DNA of 64,000 nucleotides from JALYUA01 sp039933215 (GCA_039933215.1 JBDTOO010000006.1:1-64000), one strand, 5' to 3'; positions 17,533 through 27,141 are shown, counted from the first letter of the stretch. Translations and numbers: made by a program. Notes: generated by a model from the sequence alone, not told the origin.

Positions 17533-18777
17533 ATGCTCGATCGAAGGATGCTTCTGAAGTCGGGGGGGCTCGCGCTCGTCGCGGGCGGTTTCCTTCCGAG
17601 GGTGTTCGTGCGGATGGCCGGCGCCGCGAGGCCGGCGAGCCGCCGGGTCCTCGTCGCCGTTTTCCAGCGCGGCGCGGTCGACGGCTTAAACGTCGTCGTC
17701 CCGCACGGCGAGAAGCTCTATTACGACGCCCGCCCGTCGATCGCCGTTCCCCGGCCCGGAGCCGGCGCCGGCGCGGCGCTCGACCTCGACGGCTTCTTCG
17801 GCCTCCATCCGTCGCTCGCGCCCGTTCTCCCCCTCTTCCGGGACGGCTCCGCCGCGTTCATCCACGCCGCGGGAAGCCCGGACACCACGCGCTCCCACTT
17901 CGACGCTCAGGACTTCATGGAGTCGGGCACGCCCGGGGTGAAATCGACGCCGGACGGTTTCCTCGCGCGAGCCGTCGCGCAAAGGACGGTCGAGAAGCCG
18001 TCTCCGCTTCGCTCGGTCGCGATCGCGCCGACGATGCCTCGCATCCTCACAGGGCCGGCGGGGGCGATCTCGATGACGAGCGTCGCCGCCTTCGGAATCC
18101 GGGGAGGGACCGCGAGCGGGCCGGCGTCCGCGTCCTTCGAGTCGATGTACGGGGACGCGGTGTCGGGATCCCTGTCGGCAACCGCGCACGAGTCCTTCGA
18201 GGCCCTGCGGATCCTGAAGTCCGCCGGATCGGAAACGCGCGCGCCACAGAATGGAGCGGAATATCCGAAGACGCCCTTCGGCGCCTCGCTCCGGCAAATC
18301 GCCCTGTTGATCCAGTCCGACGTCGGTCTGGAGGTCGCTTTCACGGACGTCGGCGGGTGGGACACGCACGCCGGCGAGGGCGGGTCGCAGGGCCAGCTCG
18401 GTAACCGCCTTCGCGCCTACGGGCAGGCCATCGCCGCCTTCGCCCGCGACCTGGGATCCCGGATGGGCGACGTGACGCTCGTCACGATGTCGGAGTTCGG
18501 CCGGACCGTCCGCGAGAACGGCAACCGCGGGACCGACCACGGGCACGCGAACGTGATGCTGCTGCTCGGTGGCGGCGTGAAGGGCGGCAAGGTCTATGGC
18601 CGGTGGCCGGGGCTCGACGCGTCCCACCTCTACGAGAACCGAGACCTCGCGGTCACGACGGATTTCCGCGACGTGTTCGCGGAGCTTCTGACGAAACGCC
18701 TCGCGGTGACGAGCCTCGAGCGGGTCTTTCCCGGCTACACCGTCGATCCGCGAAAGAGCCTCGGCGCGATCGCCTGA
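17533..18777 (+). CDS. DUF1501 family protein, probable Tat substrate
   Basis: A 414-residue protein beginning MLDRRMLLKSGG, a twin-arginine type leader with a hydrophobic stretch to about residue 25. The body shows DUF1501 features resembling the sulfatase/alkaline phosphatase fold: DVGGWDTHAGEGG, MSEFGRTVRENG and GTDHGHANVMLLLGGGV. It follows DUF1800 by 23 nt, with a GGGATAAAG segment ahead of ATG 17533. The pair is common in Acidobacteriota, Planctomycetes and Proteobacteria without settled function. It converges on the DDAH gene. Confidence 0.85.
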   Translation: MLDRRMLLKSGGLALVAGGFLPRVFVRMAGAARPASRRVLVAVFQRGAVDGLNVVVPHGEKLYYDARPSIAVPRPGAGAGAALDLDGFFGLHPSLAPVLPLFRDGSAAFIHAAGSPDTTRSHFDAQDFMESGTPGVKSTPDGFLARAVAQRTVEKPSPLRSVAIAPTMPRILTGPAGAISMTSVAAFGIRGGTASGPASASFESMYGDAVSGSLSATAHESFEALRILKSAGSETRAPQNGAEYPKTPFGASLRQIALLIQSDVGLEVAFTDVGGWDTHAGEGGSQGQLGNRLRAYGQAIAAFARDLGSRMGDVTLVTMSEFGRTVRENGNRGTDHGHANVMLLLGGGVKGGKVYGRWPGLDASHLYENRDLAVTTDFRDVFAELLTKRLAVTSLERVFPGYTVDPRKSLGAIA

Positions 18778-18826
18778 CGTCGGGTCGCGGCCGGCCGCGT
18801 CGCCATCCCGGAGCCTCGAAGAGGAC

Positions 18827-19597
18827 TCAGAAAAGGATCGAGAGACAGGTCACACCGCCGTCGCGCTTCTCGAACTCGCCGATCGGCACCTCCTGCACGC
18901 GCCACCCTGCTTCCTCCATGCGCTCGGCCGTCTCCGGATAACCTGCGGGAGCGACGACATCTCTCCCGACGGTCAGGACGTTGGCCGAGCCTGCCTCCCC
19001 CGGGGCGACCGGCAGGACGCGGTATCCCCGCGCGCGGAAGAAGCCCTCCAGCTCGGACACGGCGAGCACCGTGCGCTCTCCGAGATAGGAGCAGCCGGTC
19101 AGAAGATGCAGGAGTCCTTCCGGCACCGGAACCCCTTCGACGGTTCGGGCGGAGCCGGCGAGGTTTCTGAGCTGCGCGAGGGCGGCGGCGTTGGTCCGGG
19201 CCGACAGGCCCGCGAAGAGCGCGCCGTCCGCCACCAGGACGTCTCCCCAATCGAGAGCCGCCGGAGCCTCGAGGCGGATCACGGGAAAGAGAGGCGCGAG
19301 CGCGCTCACGAGCGCCTCGGCTTCGCCGCCCCGAGCCGCCATCGCCGCACGGCCGACGATCGCCCGTCCGTCGAGGACGCACACGGGGTCCTGTACGAAG
19401 ACTGCGTCGGGGAGCGCGTCGTCGGGCGGCAGCTCGAGGATCTGCACGCCGAGCCGCTCGAGCGCGGCAACGTATCCGGCATGCTGCGACCTCGCCAGAT
19501 CGAGGTCGACTCCGGGGGGCGGCTCGATCCGCGTCAAAGCCAGCGGATAGGACTCTCCGGGCGGACGCACCAGCGCGCGCGTCGGCGCCGGGCTCAC
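18827..19597 (-). CDS. Dimethylarginine dimethylaminohydrolase-like amidinotransferase-fold enzyme
   Basis: A 256-residue protein of the guanidino-modifying superfamily. An early substrate-binding acidic motif (DAVFVQDPVCVL), a central LLHLLTGCSYLG segment carrying the catalytic His, and a C-terminal DGGVTCLS with nucleophile Cys251 match DDAH, which hydrolyses methylated arginines to citrulline. The GTG at 19597 is chosen because it overlaps the DUF885 stop (GTGA), giving a normal DDAH length. Coupling to a peptidase suggests joint breakdown of peptide-derived arginine derivatives (inference). Confidence 0.8.
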   Translation of the reverse strand: MSPAPTRALVRPPGESYPLALTRIEPPPGVDLDLARSQHAGYVAALERLGVQILELPPDDALPDAVFVQDPVCVLDGRAIVGRAAMAARGGEAEALVSALAPLFPVIRLEAPAALDWGDVLVADGALFAGLSARTNAAALAQLRNLAGSARTVEGVPVPEGLLHLLTGCSYLGERTVLAVSELEGFFRARGYRVLPVAPGEAGSANVLTVGRDVVAPAGYPETAERMEEAGWRVQEVPIGEFEKRDGGVTCLSILF

Positions 19598-21315
19598 CGG
19601 AACAGGATCTTGCGCACGAGCGGGATCGGCAGGCCGCCTTCCGCGACGAACGCGTCGTGGAACGCCTTCAGTCCGACCCCCTTCTTCTTCATGTACTCGT
19701 CCCGCAGGGTCTGGATCTCGAGCTTGCCGTACGTGTAATAGAGATACGTCGGGTTGTAGGCGCCGCGCCGCGCCTCCTCGTAGCCGTTCGCCGGCTCCTG
19801 AAAGCCCATCTCGACGAAGACCTTCGCGCCGTCCTCGACCGTCATGCCCTGTGTGTGCAGCTTGATCCCGACCACGTAGCGGCAGTCCCGCAGGAGCGCC
19901 TCCTGGAGTTGCGCCAGCCGGATCTTCGGGTTCCCGCCCCCGAAGCCCTCGTCGACCATCATCTGCTCGGTGTAGTGCGCCCATCCCTCGGCGTTCGTTC
20001 CGCAGGCGATCAACTTGCGGGTCTTCGTGGGGAAGTGGGGCGCGTAGAGGAACTGGAGGTAGTGGCCGGGCCAGACCTCGTGCACGTTGATCATCGCGAT
20101 CACGTAAGGGTTGTAGAGGCGCAGGTGCTCCTCGCTCCTCTTCGCATCCCAGTCTTTCTCGACGGGAGTGACGTAGTAGAAGGCTTCGGTCGCTTTCGTC
20201 TCGAACGCCCCGGGCGTGTCCATCGAGGCGAAGCTCCCGAACCGGGCGAAGGGCGGCGTCTCCGTCACCTTCGGGCGGACTTCGGACGGGATCGTCACGA
20301 TCTGCTTCTCGACCAGGAATTTTCGGGCGTCTTCCAGGCTTCGCGCCGCCGAAGGGATGAGATCAGCGGCGCTCGGGTGCTCGTCGGAGAGTGATTTCAT
20401 CACTTCGACGGGAGTCTTCGAGGGATCGATCTTCTTCGCGGTCTCGATGAACGCCGCGTGGTCCTTCGCGAGGTTCGCCTCGCCCCGGGCGAGGACCTCG
20501 GAGAGCGGCGCCTCGATCATGTCGTCGTATTTCAGCTTGCGGGAGAAGTTCTCCGCTCCGATCGCGTACCGGCCCGTCGAACGGGGCGCGAGATCCTTCT
20601 CGAGCCACGCGGCAAAATCCCTGAGGGCCGCGATCGCCTTCGCGTTCGCTTCTCCGAAGCTCTTCTCCACGGCCGGGTCCCCGGCACCGGCGTCCTTCGC
20701 CCAGCTCGCGAGGGAGCCCTCGAGGAATCCGGCCGATCCCTTCGCCATCCGGATGGCGAGCGTCGTGAATTCCTTCGGAGGATTCTTCAGGTTCGCCTTG
20801 CCCGCGGCGCAGATGGACGGGACGGCCCGGATGCGGGCGGTCACCGACCCGAGCCGCTCGGCGGCCGGGGCGAAGTCCCGCTTGATGAGGTCGTTCACCG
20901 CGAAGCCCGCCATCCCCGCGTACTGCATGGGGTTCGACTCCCAGGGGCGCAGGGTCTCCAGATCGAGGAGCTCCGAGCGGATCTCCCCCTCGAGCGCCTG
21001 CGCGTCGACCCCGTCGTCGAAGCTCAGTTTCGATTTGTCGAATCCCTGGAGGCGGGCGAGGAATTTCTTGAGCTCGGCGGTCCGGCGGTCGATCGCCGCG
21101 CGGGACCGGTCGGGCATCTTCATGTCGTACTGGTGGAGTCCCGCGGATGTCCCCTCGAGAGGCTGGTACGCGAACCGCGCGTCGAAATAGTCGTCGACGA
21201 ACCGCGCGAAGGAGTCGCCTCCAGGAGCCGCCTTCGCCGGCGAGCTCTGCGCGGGCGCGAAGGTCGACAACAGGGCTCCGCAGACGAGGATCGAGAGAGC
21301 GGCTCGGATTTTCAT
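19594..21315 (-). CDS. DUF885 family zinc metallopeptidase-like lipoprotein or exported protein
   Basis: A 573-residue protein with an N-terminal signal peptide (about 1-23; MKIRAALSILVCGALLSTFA). The zinc motif HEVWPGH lies at 412-418, with a downstream GTNAEGWAHYTEQMM segment supplying the third ligand region; both define DUF885. Family members are thought to be carboxypeptidase- or oligopeptidase-like. A cysteine at position 12 sits inside the hydrophobic core rather than in a clean lipobox, so lipid attachment is doubtful. It overlaps the DDAH gene by 4 nt. Confidence 0.85.
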   Translation of the reverse strand: MKIRAALSILVCGALLSTFAPAQSSPAKAAPGGDSFARFVDDYFDARFAYQPLEGTSAGLHQYDMKMPDRSRAAIDRRTAELKKFLARLQGFDKSKLSFDDGVDAQALEGEIRSELLDLETLRPWESNPMQYAGMAGFAVNDLIKRDFAPAAERLGSVTARIRAVPSICAAGKANLKNPPKEFTTLAIRMAKGSAGFLEGSLASWAKDAGAGDPAVEKSFGEANAKAIAALRDFAAWLEKDLAPRSTGRYAIGAENFSRKLKYDDMIEAPLSEVLARGEANLAKDHAAFIETAKKIDPSKTPVEVMKSLSDEHPSAADLIPSAARSLEDARKFLVEKQIVTIPSEVRPKVTETPPFARFGSFASMDTPGAFETKATEAFYYVTPVEKDWDAKRSEEHLRLYNPYVIAMINVHEVWPGHYLQFLYAPHFPTKTRKLIACGTNAEGWAHYTEQMMVDEGFGGGNPKIRLAQLQEALLRDCRYVVGIKLHTQGMTVEDGAKVFVEMGFQEPANGYEEARRGAYNPTYLYYTYGKLEIQTLRDEYMKKKGVGLKAFHDAFVAEGGLPIPLVRKILFR

Positions 21316-21358
21316 GGCGCGAAGGCTAGCACGGCGGCTGCGCGGCGGACCGCCACCG

Positions 21359-22009
21359 CTACGGAAGCCGGCGGTCGACCTGCCGGTCGTGGAGCCTCCC
21401 GAGGGACAGCTGCGCCGCGAGGGCGCCCAGGAGCGCGACGAACATGTCCCACTGCGTGTCCCACGGATCTCCCTGCGTGCCCAGAAACGCGTCCGCCTTC
21501 GAGCCCGTCGCGACGGCGGTGCCCCATTCGAAGAGCTCGTAAGCCGCGGAGATCGCGAGGCAGACGCTCGTCGTCAGGAAGAAGATCCATCCGCGGGAGG
21601 AGATCGGCGTCTTCCGCCGGAGCACCTCCCGCGCCACGATCGCCGGGACGAAGCCCTGCGCGAAGTGTCCGACCCGGTCGTAGTGATTCCGGGCGAAGCC
21701 GAACGCGTCGCGCATCCAGAAACCGAGCGGGACCTCGGCGTAGGTGTAGTGGCCGCCCACCATCAGGACGATGGCGTGCAGGAAGAGGAGCCGGTACGCG
21801 AGCGGCGTGAGCGGGAACCGCCGGAACGTCGCGACGAGAATCGGTACGGCGATGAAGATGGGGACGACTTCCAGGAACCAGGTGAAGTGATCGTGCGGGC
21901 GGATCGCGGAGACGGCGAGGCCGACCGCCGTCGCGGCGAGAAGGAGCCGTGGTTCCCACCGCCCTGGTTCCGCTCCCGCGCGTCCGCCCCGCCGGGCCGA
22001 GCTCCTCAC
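21359..22009 (-). CDS. DUF2238 (YjdF-like) integral membrane protein
   Basis: A 216-residue protein with about six membrane helices. Conserved polar segments include GGHYTYAEVPLG, NHYDRVGHFAQGFVPA, AAYELFEWG and LGTQGDPWDTQWDM, which are characteristic of DUF2238/YjdF. Function unknown. GTG 22009 overlaps the stop of the alpha/beta hydrolase (GTGA), giving a short basic N-terminus before the first helix. The two genes form a coupled pair on the minus strand. Confidence 0.85.
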   Translation of the reverse strand: MRSSARRGGRAGAEPGRWEPRLLLAATAVGLAVSAIRPHDHFTWFLEVVPIFIAVPILVATFRRFPLTPLAYRLLFLHAIVLMVGGHYTYAEVPLGFWMRDAFGFARNHYDRVGHFAQGFVPAIVAREVLRRKTPISSRGWIFFLTTSVCLAISAAYELFEWGTAVATGSKADAFLGTQGDPWDTQWDMFVALLGALAAQLSLGRLHDRQVDRRLP

Positions 22010-22953
22010 GGATCGCCTCCTTCCGGAAGGCCGCGCACGAACGCGGAGACTTCCCGCGAGAAGGCTCCGGGAGACTCCTCCTGAGGGAGGTGCCCCGCGC
22101 CGGGGATCGCCGCGAACCGCGCGCCGGGGATCGCCGAGGCGATGGAGAGGCCCTCGGAGACGTCGAGCAGCGGGTCGTCCTTCCCCCACAGCACGAAGGT
22201 CGGCACGCGGATCGACTCGAGGAGCCGGTCGGTGCCGGAGAGGCTCGTCCGCACCGACGCGATCGCGGCGCGGCGCGTGCCGGGAACCGGGACGGGGTCC
22301 CACCAGTCGTCGACGGTCTGCTCCGTCACGCGCGCGGGATTCGCGTAGAGCCGCCGCTTCAGCGCGAACGCCATGACGGGCCGGGTGAGAAGCTCGATCT
22401 GGAGATCCCCGAGAACGGGGGTGCGGAGCAGCCGGAATCCGATCGGTATGCGCATGCGCGGCGAGGCAGCGTCCACCAGGACGAGACCCGAGATCCGCTC
22501 GGGCCGCGCGGCGGCGACCACCTCGCAAACGGCGCCGCCCAGGGAATTGCCGACCAGGACCACGCGCGGCCATCCGCGCGCGTCGAGGTATCGGATCAAA
22601 TGCTGCGCCTGGCCGAACACCGTGTAGTCGAAGGGCCAGGGCCGGTCCGAAAACCCCGCCCCCGGCAGGTCGACGGCGACCGCCTCCCGGCCCGCCGCCG
22701 CGGACGCGAGCACGCCTTTCCACGTCGCCGACGACGAAAGGAATCCGTGCACGTAGACGACCGGCGGCCGGGCCGCGCTCCCGGGGTCCGCGGCCGCTTC
22801 CCGCGAGCGCCACCGCACGCCGTCGACGATGGTCTCGCGCTCCAGCCCGCGCGGCGGCTCGGTCCGGGCGGGTGACTCGAGGAGCCGGCGCGCCCCGATG
22901 GCCAGGGCGAGGAGAAGGATCGCGCAGGCCACGACGCGCAACAGGCAGCCCAC
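22006..22953 (-). CDS. Alpha/beta-fold hydrolase, membrane-anchored
   Basis: A 315-residue protein: an N-terminal membrane anchor (about residues 4-22) and an alpha/beta-hydrolase domain with oxyanion region VVYVHGF, nucleophile elbow GNSLGG (Ser137), an acid in GKDDPL and a His in GAGHLPQEE. GTG 22953 is chosen because a GGAGG ribosome site precedes it and the anchor follows at once; a longer frame to 23082 adds an unlikely hydrophilic stretch. Probably an esterase or lipase acting at the inner membrane; substrate unknown. Confidence 0.8.
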   Translation of the reverse strand: MGCLLRVVACAILLLALAIGARRLLESPARTEPPRGLERETIVDGVRWRSREAAADPGSAARPPVVYVHGFLSSSATWKGVLASAAAGREAVAVDLPGAGFSDRPWPFDYTVFGQAQHLIRYLDARGWPRVVLVGNSLGGAVCEVVAAARPERISGLVLVDAASPRMRIPIGFRLLRTPVLGDLQIELLTRPVMAFALKRRLYANPARVTEQTVDDWWDPVPVPGTRRAAIASVRTSLSGTDRLLESIRVPTFVLWGKDDPLLDVSEGLSIASAIPGARFAAIPGAGHLPQEESPGAFSREVSAFVRGLPEGGDP

Positions 22954-23246
22954 TCCGGTACCTCCTCCGGATCGACGGACCGAATCCGGATCGCGCGGAT
23001 TGTAACCGCGCCCGAAGCAAGTCGTTTGGCACGCCGCGTGCTGTTGCCGCACACGTGAGGGCCATGGCGAGAACCCGGGCACAGCGCGCGCGGTCGCGCG
23101 GGACCTTTTCGGGTGCCATCGGGCCGGTTCCCATCGTTTCGCGGGGGGGTTTCTCTCGAGCCTCGGGATTCGCCCGGGCCAGTGGGACTCCAGGAATTGC
23201 CCGGGCCGCTTCGGTCCCGGATTCGAACGAAATAGGAGGAAGAATC

Positions 23247-23564
23247 ATGGTGAAACGTTTTCGAGGTCTTGCCGGAATCGCCGCGCTGGTCGTGCTCGCT
23301 TCTTTCATCGCCGGCTGCAAAACGACGACGTCCGCGGGGACGCAGGTCGACGACGCCGCGATCAAGACGGCCGTCAAGGCCAAGCTCGCCGCCGACGTCA
23401 AGCTCTCGACGCTGACGAACATCGAAGTCAACTCCACCAACGGCGTGGTCACGCTCGCCGGCCAGGTCGACAATCCCGATCAGAAGCGGATGGCCGCGGA
23501 AGTGACGCGCACCGTCGACGGCGTCGTGAAGGTCAATAACAACCTTCAAGTCAAGGGCATGTAA
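23247..23564 (+). CDS. BON-domain lipoprotein
   Basis: A 105-residue protein with a lipoprotein signal ending at IAGC (Cys about 24) and one BON domain. The domain shows AAIKTAVKAKLAADVKLSTL, then NGVVTLAGQV and a closing VKVNNNLQV strand, as in OsmY/Kbp-type proteins that bind the envelope or phospholipid. A strong AGGAGGA ribosome site precedes ATG 23247 by 5 nt, and a perfect terminator follows 50 nt after the stop, so this is a stand-alone, probably well expressed gene. Confidence 0.9.
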   Translation: MVKRFRGLAGIAALVVLASFIAGCKTTTSAGTQVDDAAIKTAVKAKLAADVKLSTLTNIEVNSTNGVVTLAGQVDNPDQKRMAAEVTRTVDGVVKVNNNLQVKGM

Positions 23565-23614
23565 CCAGTCTCTCGGCGCGGCGGTCGCTCTGCGACCAGT
23601 GCCGAGAGGTCCTG

Positions 23615-23652
23615 AGGCGCGTCGAGAGACAATGTCTCGACGCGCCTTTTTT
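23615..23652 (+). terminator. Intrinsic terminator after the BON lipoprotein gene
   Basis: A 13-bp GC-rich stem (arms AGGCGCGTCGAGA and TCTCGACGCGCCT) is followed by six T residues. It closes the BON lipoprotein transcript and insulates truA. Confidence 0.9.
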
Positions 23653-23684
23653 CTGTCTCGCGATTCCCGGCATAGTCTCCCCGC

Positions 23685-24479
23685 ATGCCGACGTGGAAGC
23701 TGACGGTCGAATACGAGGGGACGCGGTACCACGGCTGGCAGTCCCAGAAGAACGCCGACCGCACCATCCAGGGCGTCCTCGGGCGCGCGGCGGTCGAGCT
23801 CCTCGGGGAAGACGCGAAGGTCGGCGGCGCCGGACGCACGGACGCAGGCGTCCACGCGCTCGCCCAGGTCGCACATGTGCGCGCCCGAAAGGCGCTTCCT
23901 GTCCTGCAGATCGAGCGCGGATTGAACGACCGCCTCCCCTTCGACGTCAACGTCCTCTCCGTCGAGCCGGCGGCGACGGACTTCCACGCCCGGCACGACG
24001 CGGTGTCCCGCCGCTATCTGTACCGGATCTCGCGCCGGCGCACCGCCTTCGACAAGCGCCTGGTCTGGTGGGTGAAGGACGACCTCGCTCTGCCGGCGAT
24101 GGCGGCCGCGGCTTCGGCCGTCCGCGGCCGCCACGACTTCTTCGCGTTCTGCGAGAACGCCGCCGGACAGGAATCGACGTCGGTCGAAGTCGCCCGGAGC
24201 GAGATCTCCGATGCGGGACGCGAGCTCCATTACCGCGTCGAGGCGTCCCATTTCCTCTGGAAGATGGTGCGGCGGATCGTGGGCTCTCTCGTCGAGGTCG
24301 GCCGCGGAAACCTGACTCCCGACGGCTTCGCCGCGCTGCTTCGCGAAGGACGCCCGGCGGAGACCGCCGCCTGGACCGCCCCGCCGTCCGGGCTGTTCCT
24401 GGAGGAAGTCCGCTACCCGCCGGCGGCCGCGCGGCGGCCCGCGGGGGCGCGAGCGCCGCAGGCCCGAAGAAGCCTATAG
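23685..24479 (+). CDS. truA: tRNA pseudouridine synthase A
   Basis: Converts uridines 38-40 of tRNA anticodon arms to pseudouridine. The 264 residues contain the catalytic motif GRTDAGVHA with Asp53. ASHFLWKMVRRIVG and the early YEGTRYHGWQ strand also match the family. A TAGTCT element ends 6 nt upstream of the ATG, so the mRNA may be almost leaderless. The 3' end overlaps the convergent purL gene by 6 bp. Confidence 0.95.
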   Translation: MPTWKLTVEYEGTRYHGWQSQKNADRTIQGVLGRAAVELLGEDAKVGGAGRTDAGVHALAQVAHVRARKALPVLQIERGLNDRLPFDVNVLSVEPAATDFHARHDAVSRRYLYRISRRRTAFDKRLVWWVKDDLALPAMAAAASAVRGRHDFFAFCENAAGQESTSVEVARSEISDAGRELHYRVEASHFLWKMVRRIVGSLVEVGRGNLTPDGFAALLREGRPAETAAWTAPPSGLFLEEVRYPPAAARRPAGARAPQARRSL

Positions 24480-26687
24480 GAGGTCGGCGGACTCGATCGC
24501 GCGGCGAAACGCGCCGCGCCAGAGCTCGGTGAGCGCCGGGAGATCGACGTCGAAGAGGTTCCGCCCGGCGGCGGCGACCGACAATCTCCCGCCGCCCGCG
24601 CGGCCCAGGAGCTCGAACGGAATGCCCACGGCCTCCGCCTCCCGGGCGACGGTTTCCTCGAGCTCCGGGGGGAACGAGACGAGGGCGCGCCCCGTGGTTT
24701 CGCCGAAGAGAAGCGACGACGGCCGCACATCGGTCCCGGCGTCGATCGACGCGCCGAGGCCGGAGGCCATCGCCGACTCGGCGAGCGCCACCGCGAGGCC
24801 TCCGTCGGAGAGGTCGTGGGCGGAAGAGAGCCGGCCCGCGTCGGCGAGATCCGCCAGCAGCGCGGCGAGCCGGCGCTCCTGGTCGAGGTCGACCTCCGGA
24901 CAGGGGCCTTCGTCCCGTCCGCGCACGGAGCGCAGGTACTCGCTGCCTCCCAGCTCGTCTCGCGTCGTGCCGAGGAGGGCGATCGCGTCGCCTTCCTTCT
25001 TGAACGCCAGGGTCACGCGCTTCGCCGCGTCCTCCAGGAGTCCCACCATCCCGACGGTCGGCGTCGGCGGGATCGCCCGCCCGTCGGTCTCGTTGTAGAA
25101 GGAGACGTTCCCCGACACGACGGGGATCCCGAAGGCCCGGCAGGCGTCGGAGATCCCGCGGACGGCCGCTTCGAACTGCGCCATGACCTCGGGCTTCTCC
25201 GGGTTGCCGAAATTCAGGCAGTCGGTGATCGCCAGCGGCCGCGCTCCCACCGCCGCGATGGACCGGGCGGCCTCCGCGACGGCGATCGCAGCGCCCCGGT
25301 AGGGGTCGAGCGAGCAGAAGAACGGGTTCACGTCGGATTTCAGGGCGAGAGCCTTGCGGGTGCCCTTCACGCGAACGACGGCGGCGTCGCCGCCCGGGCC
25401 CTCGACCGTATTCGTACCGACCATGTGGTCGTACTGCCGCCAGATCCACGATTTCTCCGCGACGTTCGGCGAGGCGAGGATGGCGCGAAGGCATTCGGCG
25501 TAATCCGCCGGCTCCGCCTCGTCCGGCCAGAGCGGCGCAGGCGGCGCCGGCGCGGGGCGGCGCGGGCGGTCGTAAAGAGGCGCGTCGTCGGCGAGGGGCG
25601 CGGCGGGAAGATCCGCGACCTTTTCGCCGGCGAAGAACAGCACGACGCGCCCGGAGTCCGTCACGCGGCCGATCTCGACGGCGTCGAGCTCCCACTTTCG
25701 AAAGATCGCCGCGACCTCCGCGAGCCGGTCGCTGCGGCAGACGAGGAGCATGCGCTCCTGCGACTCGGAGAGCATGATCTCGTAAGGAGTCATGCCCGTC
25801 TCCCGGGCGGGCACCTTCGAGAGATCGATCTCGACGCCGCTCCCGGCGCGTCCCGCCATCTCGAACGCGGACGAAGTCAGGCCGGCGGCGCCCATGTCCT
25901 GGATGCCCACGACCGCGTCCGTCTCGAAGAGCTCCAGGCACGCTTCGAGAAGGAGCTTCTCCGTAAACGGGTCGCCCACCTGGACGTTCGGCCGCTTCTG
26001 CTTCGTCTCGTCGCCCGCGAACTCCTCCGAGGCCATCGTCGCGCCGTGGATTCCGTCGCGGCCCGTCTTCGAGCCGACGTACACGACGGGGTTGCCGGCT
26101 CCCGAGGCGATGCCCCGGAAGATGCGGTCGGACCGGACGATCCCCGCGTTGAAGACGTTGACGAGGATGTTGCCGTCGTAGGCGGAGTGAAAGCTCGTCT
26201 CGCCACCGACGGTGGGGATGCCCATGCAGTTGCCGTATCCGGCAATGCCCCGGACGACTCCGTCGACCAGGTGCTTCATGCGCGGCGCGGCGAGCGAGCC
26301 AAACCGCAGGGAGTCGAGGGAGGCGATCGGACGGGCTCCCATCGTGAAGATGTCCCGGAGGATGCCTCCGACCCCGGTCGCAGCCCCCTGGTAGGGCTCG
26401 ATGAACGACGGGTGGTTGTGAGACTCCATCTTGAACGCGACGGCGAGGCCGTCGCCGATGTCGACGATCCCGGCGTTCTCCCCGGGCCCCTGCAGGACGC
26501 TGGGACCCCGCGTCGGGAAGGTCTTCAGGTGCACGCGGGAGGACTTGTAGGAGCAGTGCTCGCTCCACATGGCCGAAAAGATGCCGAGCTCGACGTAATT
26601 CGGCTCGCGTCCCAGGATCCGGAGGATGCGGTCGTACTCCTCCGGCGAGAGATTGTGCTCGGCGACGAGCTCCGGAGTGATCATCAT
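24474..26687 (-). CDS. purL: Phosphoribosylformylglycinamidine synthase subunit PurL (small type)
   Basis: Synthetase subunit of the PurSQL complex, making FGAM from FGAR with ammonia from PurQ. The 737 residues are the Bacillus-type length, without a fused glutaminase. Typical segments: SEHCSYKSS near the N-terminus, KMESHNHPS, GGETSFHSAYDG, DMGAAGLTSS, CLNFGNPEKPEV and SAHDLSDGGLAVALAE. The partner genes purS and purQ are about 9 kb away on the same strand. A TATACT element 18 nt upstream of the ATG may be its -10 box. Confidence 0.95.
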   Translation of the reverse strand: MMITPELVAEHNLSPEEYDRILRILGREPNYVELGIFSAMWSEHCSYKSSRVHLKTFPTRGPSVLQGPGENAGIVDIGDGLAVAFKMESHNHPSFIEPYQGAATGVGGILRDIFTMGARPIASLDSLRFGSLAAPRMKHLVDGVVRGIAGYGNCMGIPTVGGETSFHSAYDGNILVNVFNAGIVRSDRIFRGIASGAGNPVVYVGSKTGRDGIHGATMASEEFAGDETKQKRPNVQVGDPFTEKLLLEACLELFETDAVVGIQDMGAAGLTSSAFEMAGRAGSGVEIDLSKVPARETGMTPYEIMLSESQERMLLVCRSDRLAEVAAIFRKWELDAVEIGRVTDSGRVVLFFAGEKVADLPAAPLADDAPLYDRPRRPAPAPPAPLWPDEAEPADYAECLRAILASPNVAEKSWIWRQYDHMVGTNTVEGPGGDAAVVRVKGTRKALALKSDVNPFFCSLDPYRGAAIAVAEAARSIAAVGARPLAITDCLNFGNPEKPEVMAQFEAAVRGISDACRAFGIPVVSGNVSFYNETDGRAIPPTPTVGMVGLLEDAAKRVTLAFKKEGDAIALLGTTRDELGGSEYLRSVRGRDEGPCPEVDLDQERRLAALLADLADAGRLSSAHDLSDGGLAVALAESAMASGLGASIDAGTDVRPSSLLFGETTGRALVSFPPELEETVAREAEAVGIPFELLGRAGGGRLSVAAAGRNLFDVDLPALTELWRGAFRRAIESADLL

Positions 26688-26794
26688 GGGCAGGCTCGGC
26701 GCCGGAGTATACGGCCCCGATCGAGGCGCTTCGCCGGCCCCCGGAAACTCCCGGTGACCGCGAGCGCGATTTCCGACATAATCCGCCGAAACTG

Positions 26795-27130
26795 ATGCAA
26801 CTTTCGACGCGCGACGACGGGGCGATCACCGTTCTGATCGTGGAGGGCGACCTCGTGATCGGGGAGCCCGAGACGTTGTTCAAGAAGACCGTCGCCCGGC
26901 TTCTCGAGGCGGGCCGGGTGAACCTGCTCGTCGATCTGAGCGCCGTCGGCTTCCTCGACAGCTCGGGCCTCGGCGCCCTCGTGCGCGCGATGACGACGTC
27001 CCAGAGCGAGGGCGGCCAGACGAAGCTCCTGCGCGCCGGCCCCCAGATCCGAAAGCTCCTCGAGATGACGAAGCTCGACTCCGTCTTCGAGACCTACGAA
27101 GACCTCGAGACCGCCTTGACCAGCTTCTAG
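26795..27130 (+). CDS. STAS-domain protein, anti-anti-sigma factor type
   Basis: A 111-residue single STAS domain. The segment FLDSSGLGALV holds the serine (Ser56/57) that SpoIIAA-type proteins phosphorylate, so partner switching with an anti-sigma kinase is possible, though no such kinase gene is nearby. It ends 11 nt before the GAF-HlyD frame, suggesting one operon 26795-31739 with the two secretion-related fusions. Its role there may be to sense or gate the system; this is inference. Confidence 0.85.
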   Translation: MQLSTRDDGAITVLIVEGDLVIGEPETLFKKTVARLLEAGRVNLLVDLSAVGFLDSSGLGALVRAMTTSQSEGGQTKLLRAGPQIRKLLEMTKLDSVFETYEDLETALTSF

Positions 27131-27141
27131 GGGATCCGATC

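Noticed and set aside
24474..26795. Very long open frames opposite purL and many other genes
   Set aside because: In this GC-rich sequence antisense frames stay open by codon bias; their Arg/Pro/Gly-rich products and the presence of a real gene on the other strand mark them as shadows.
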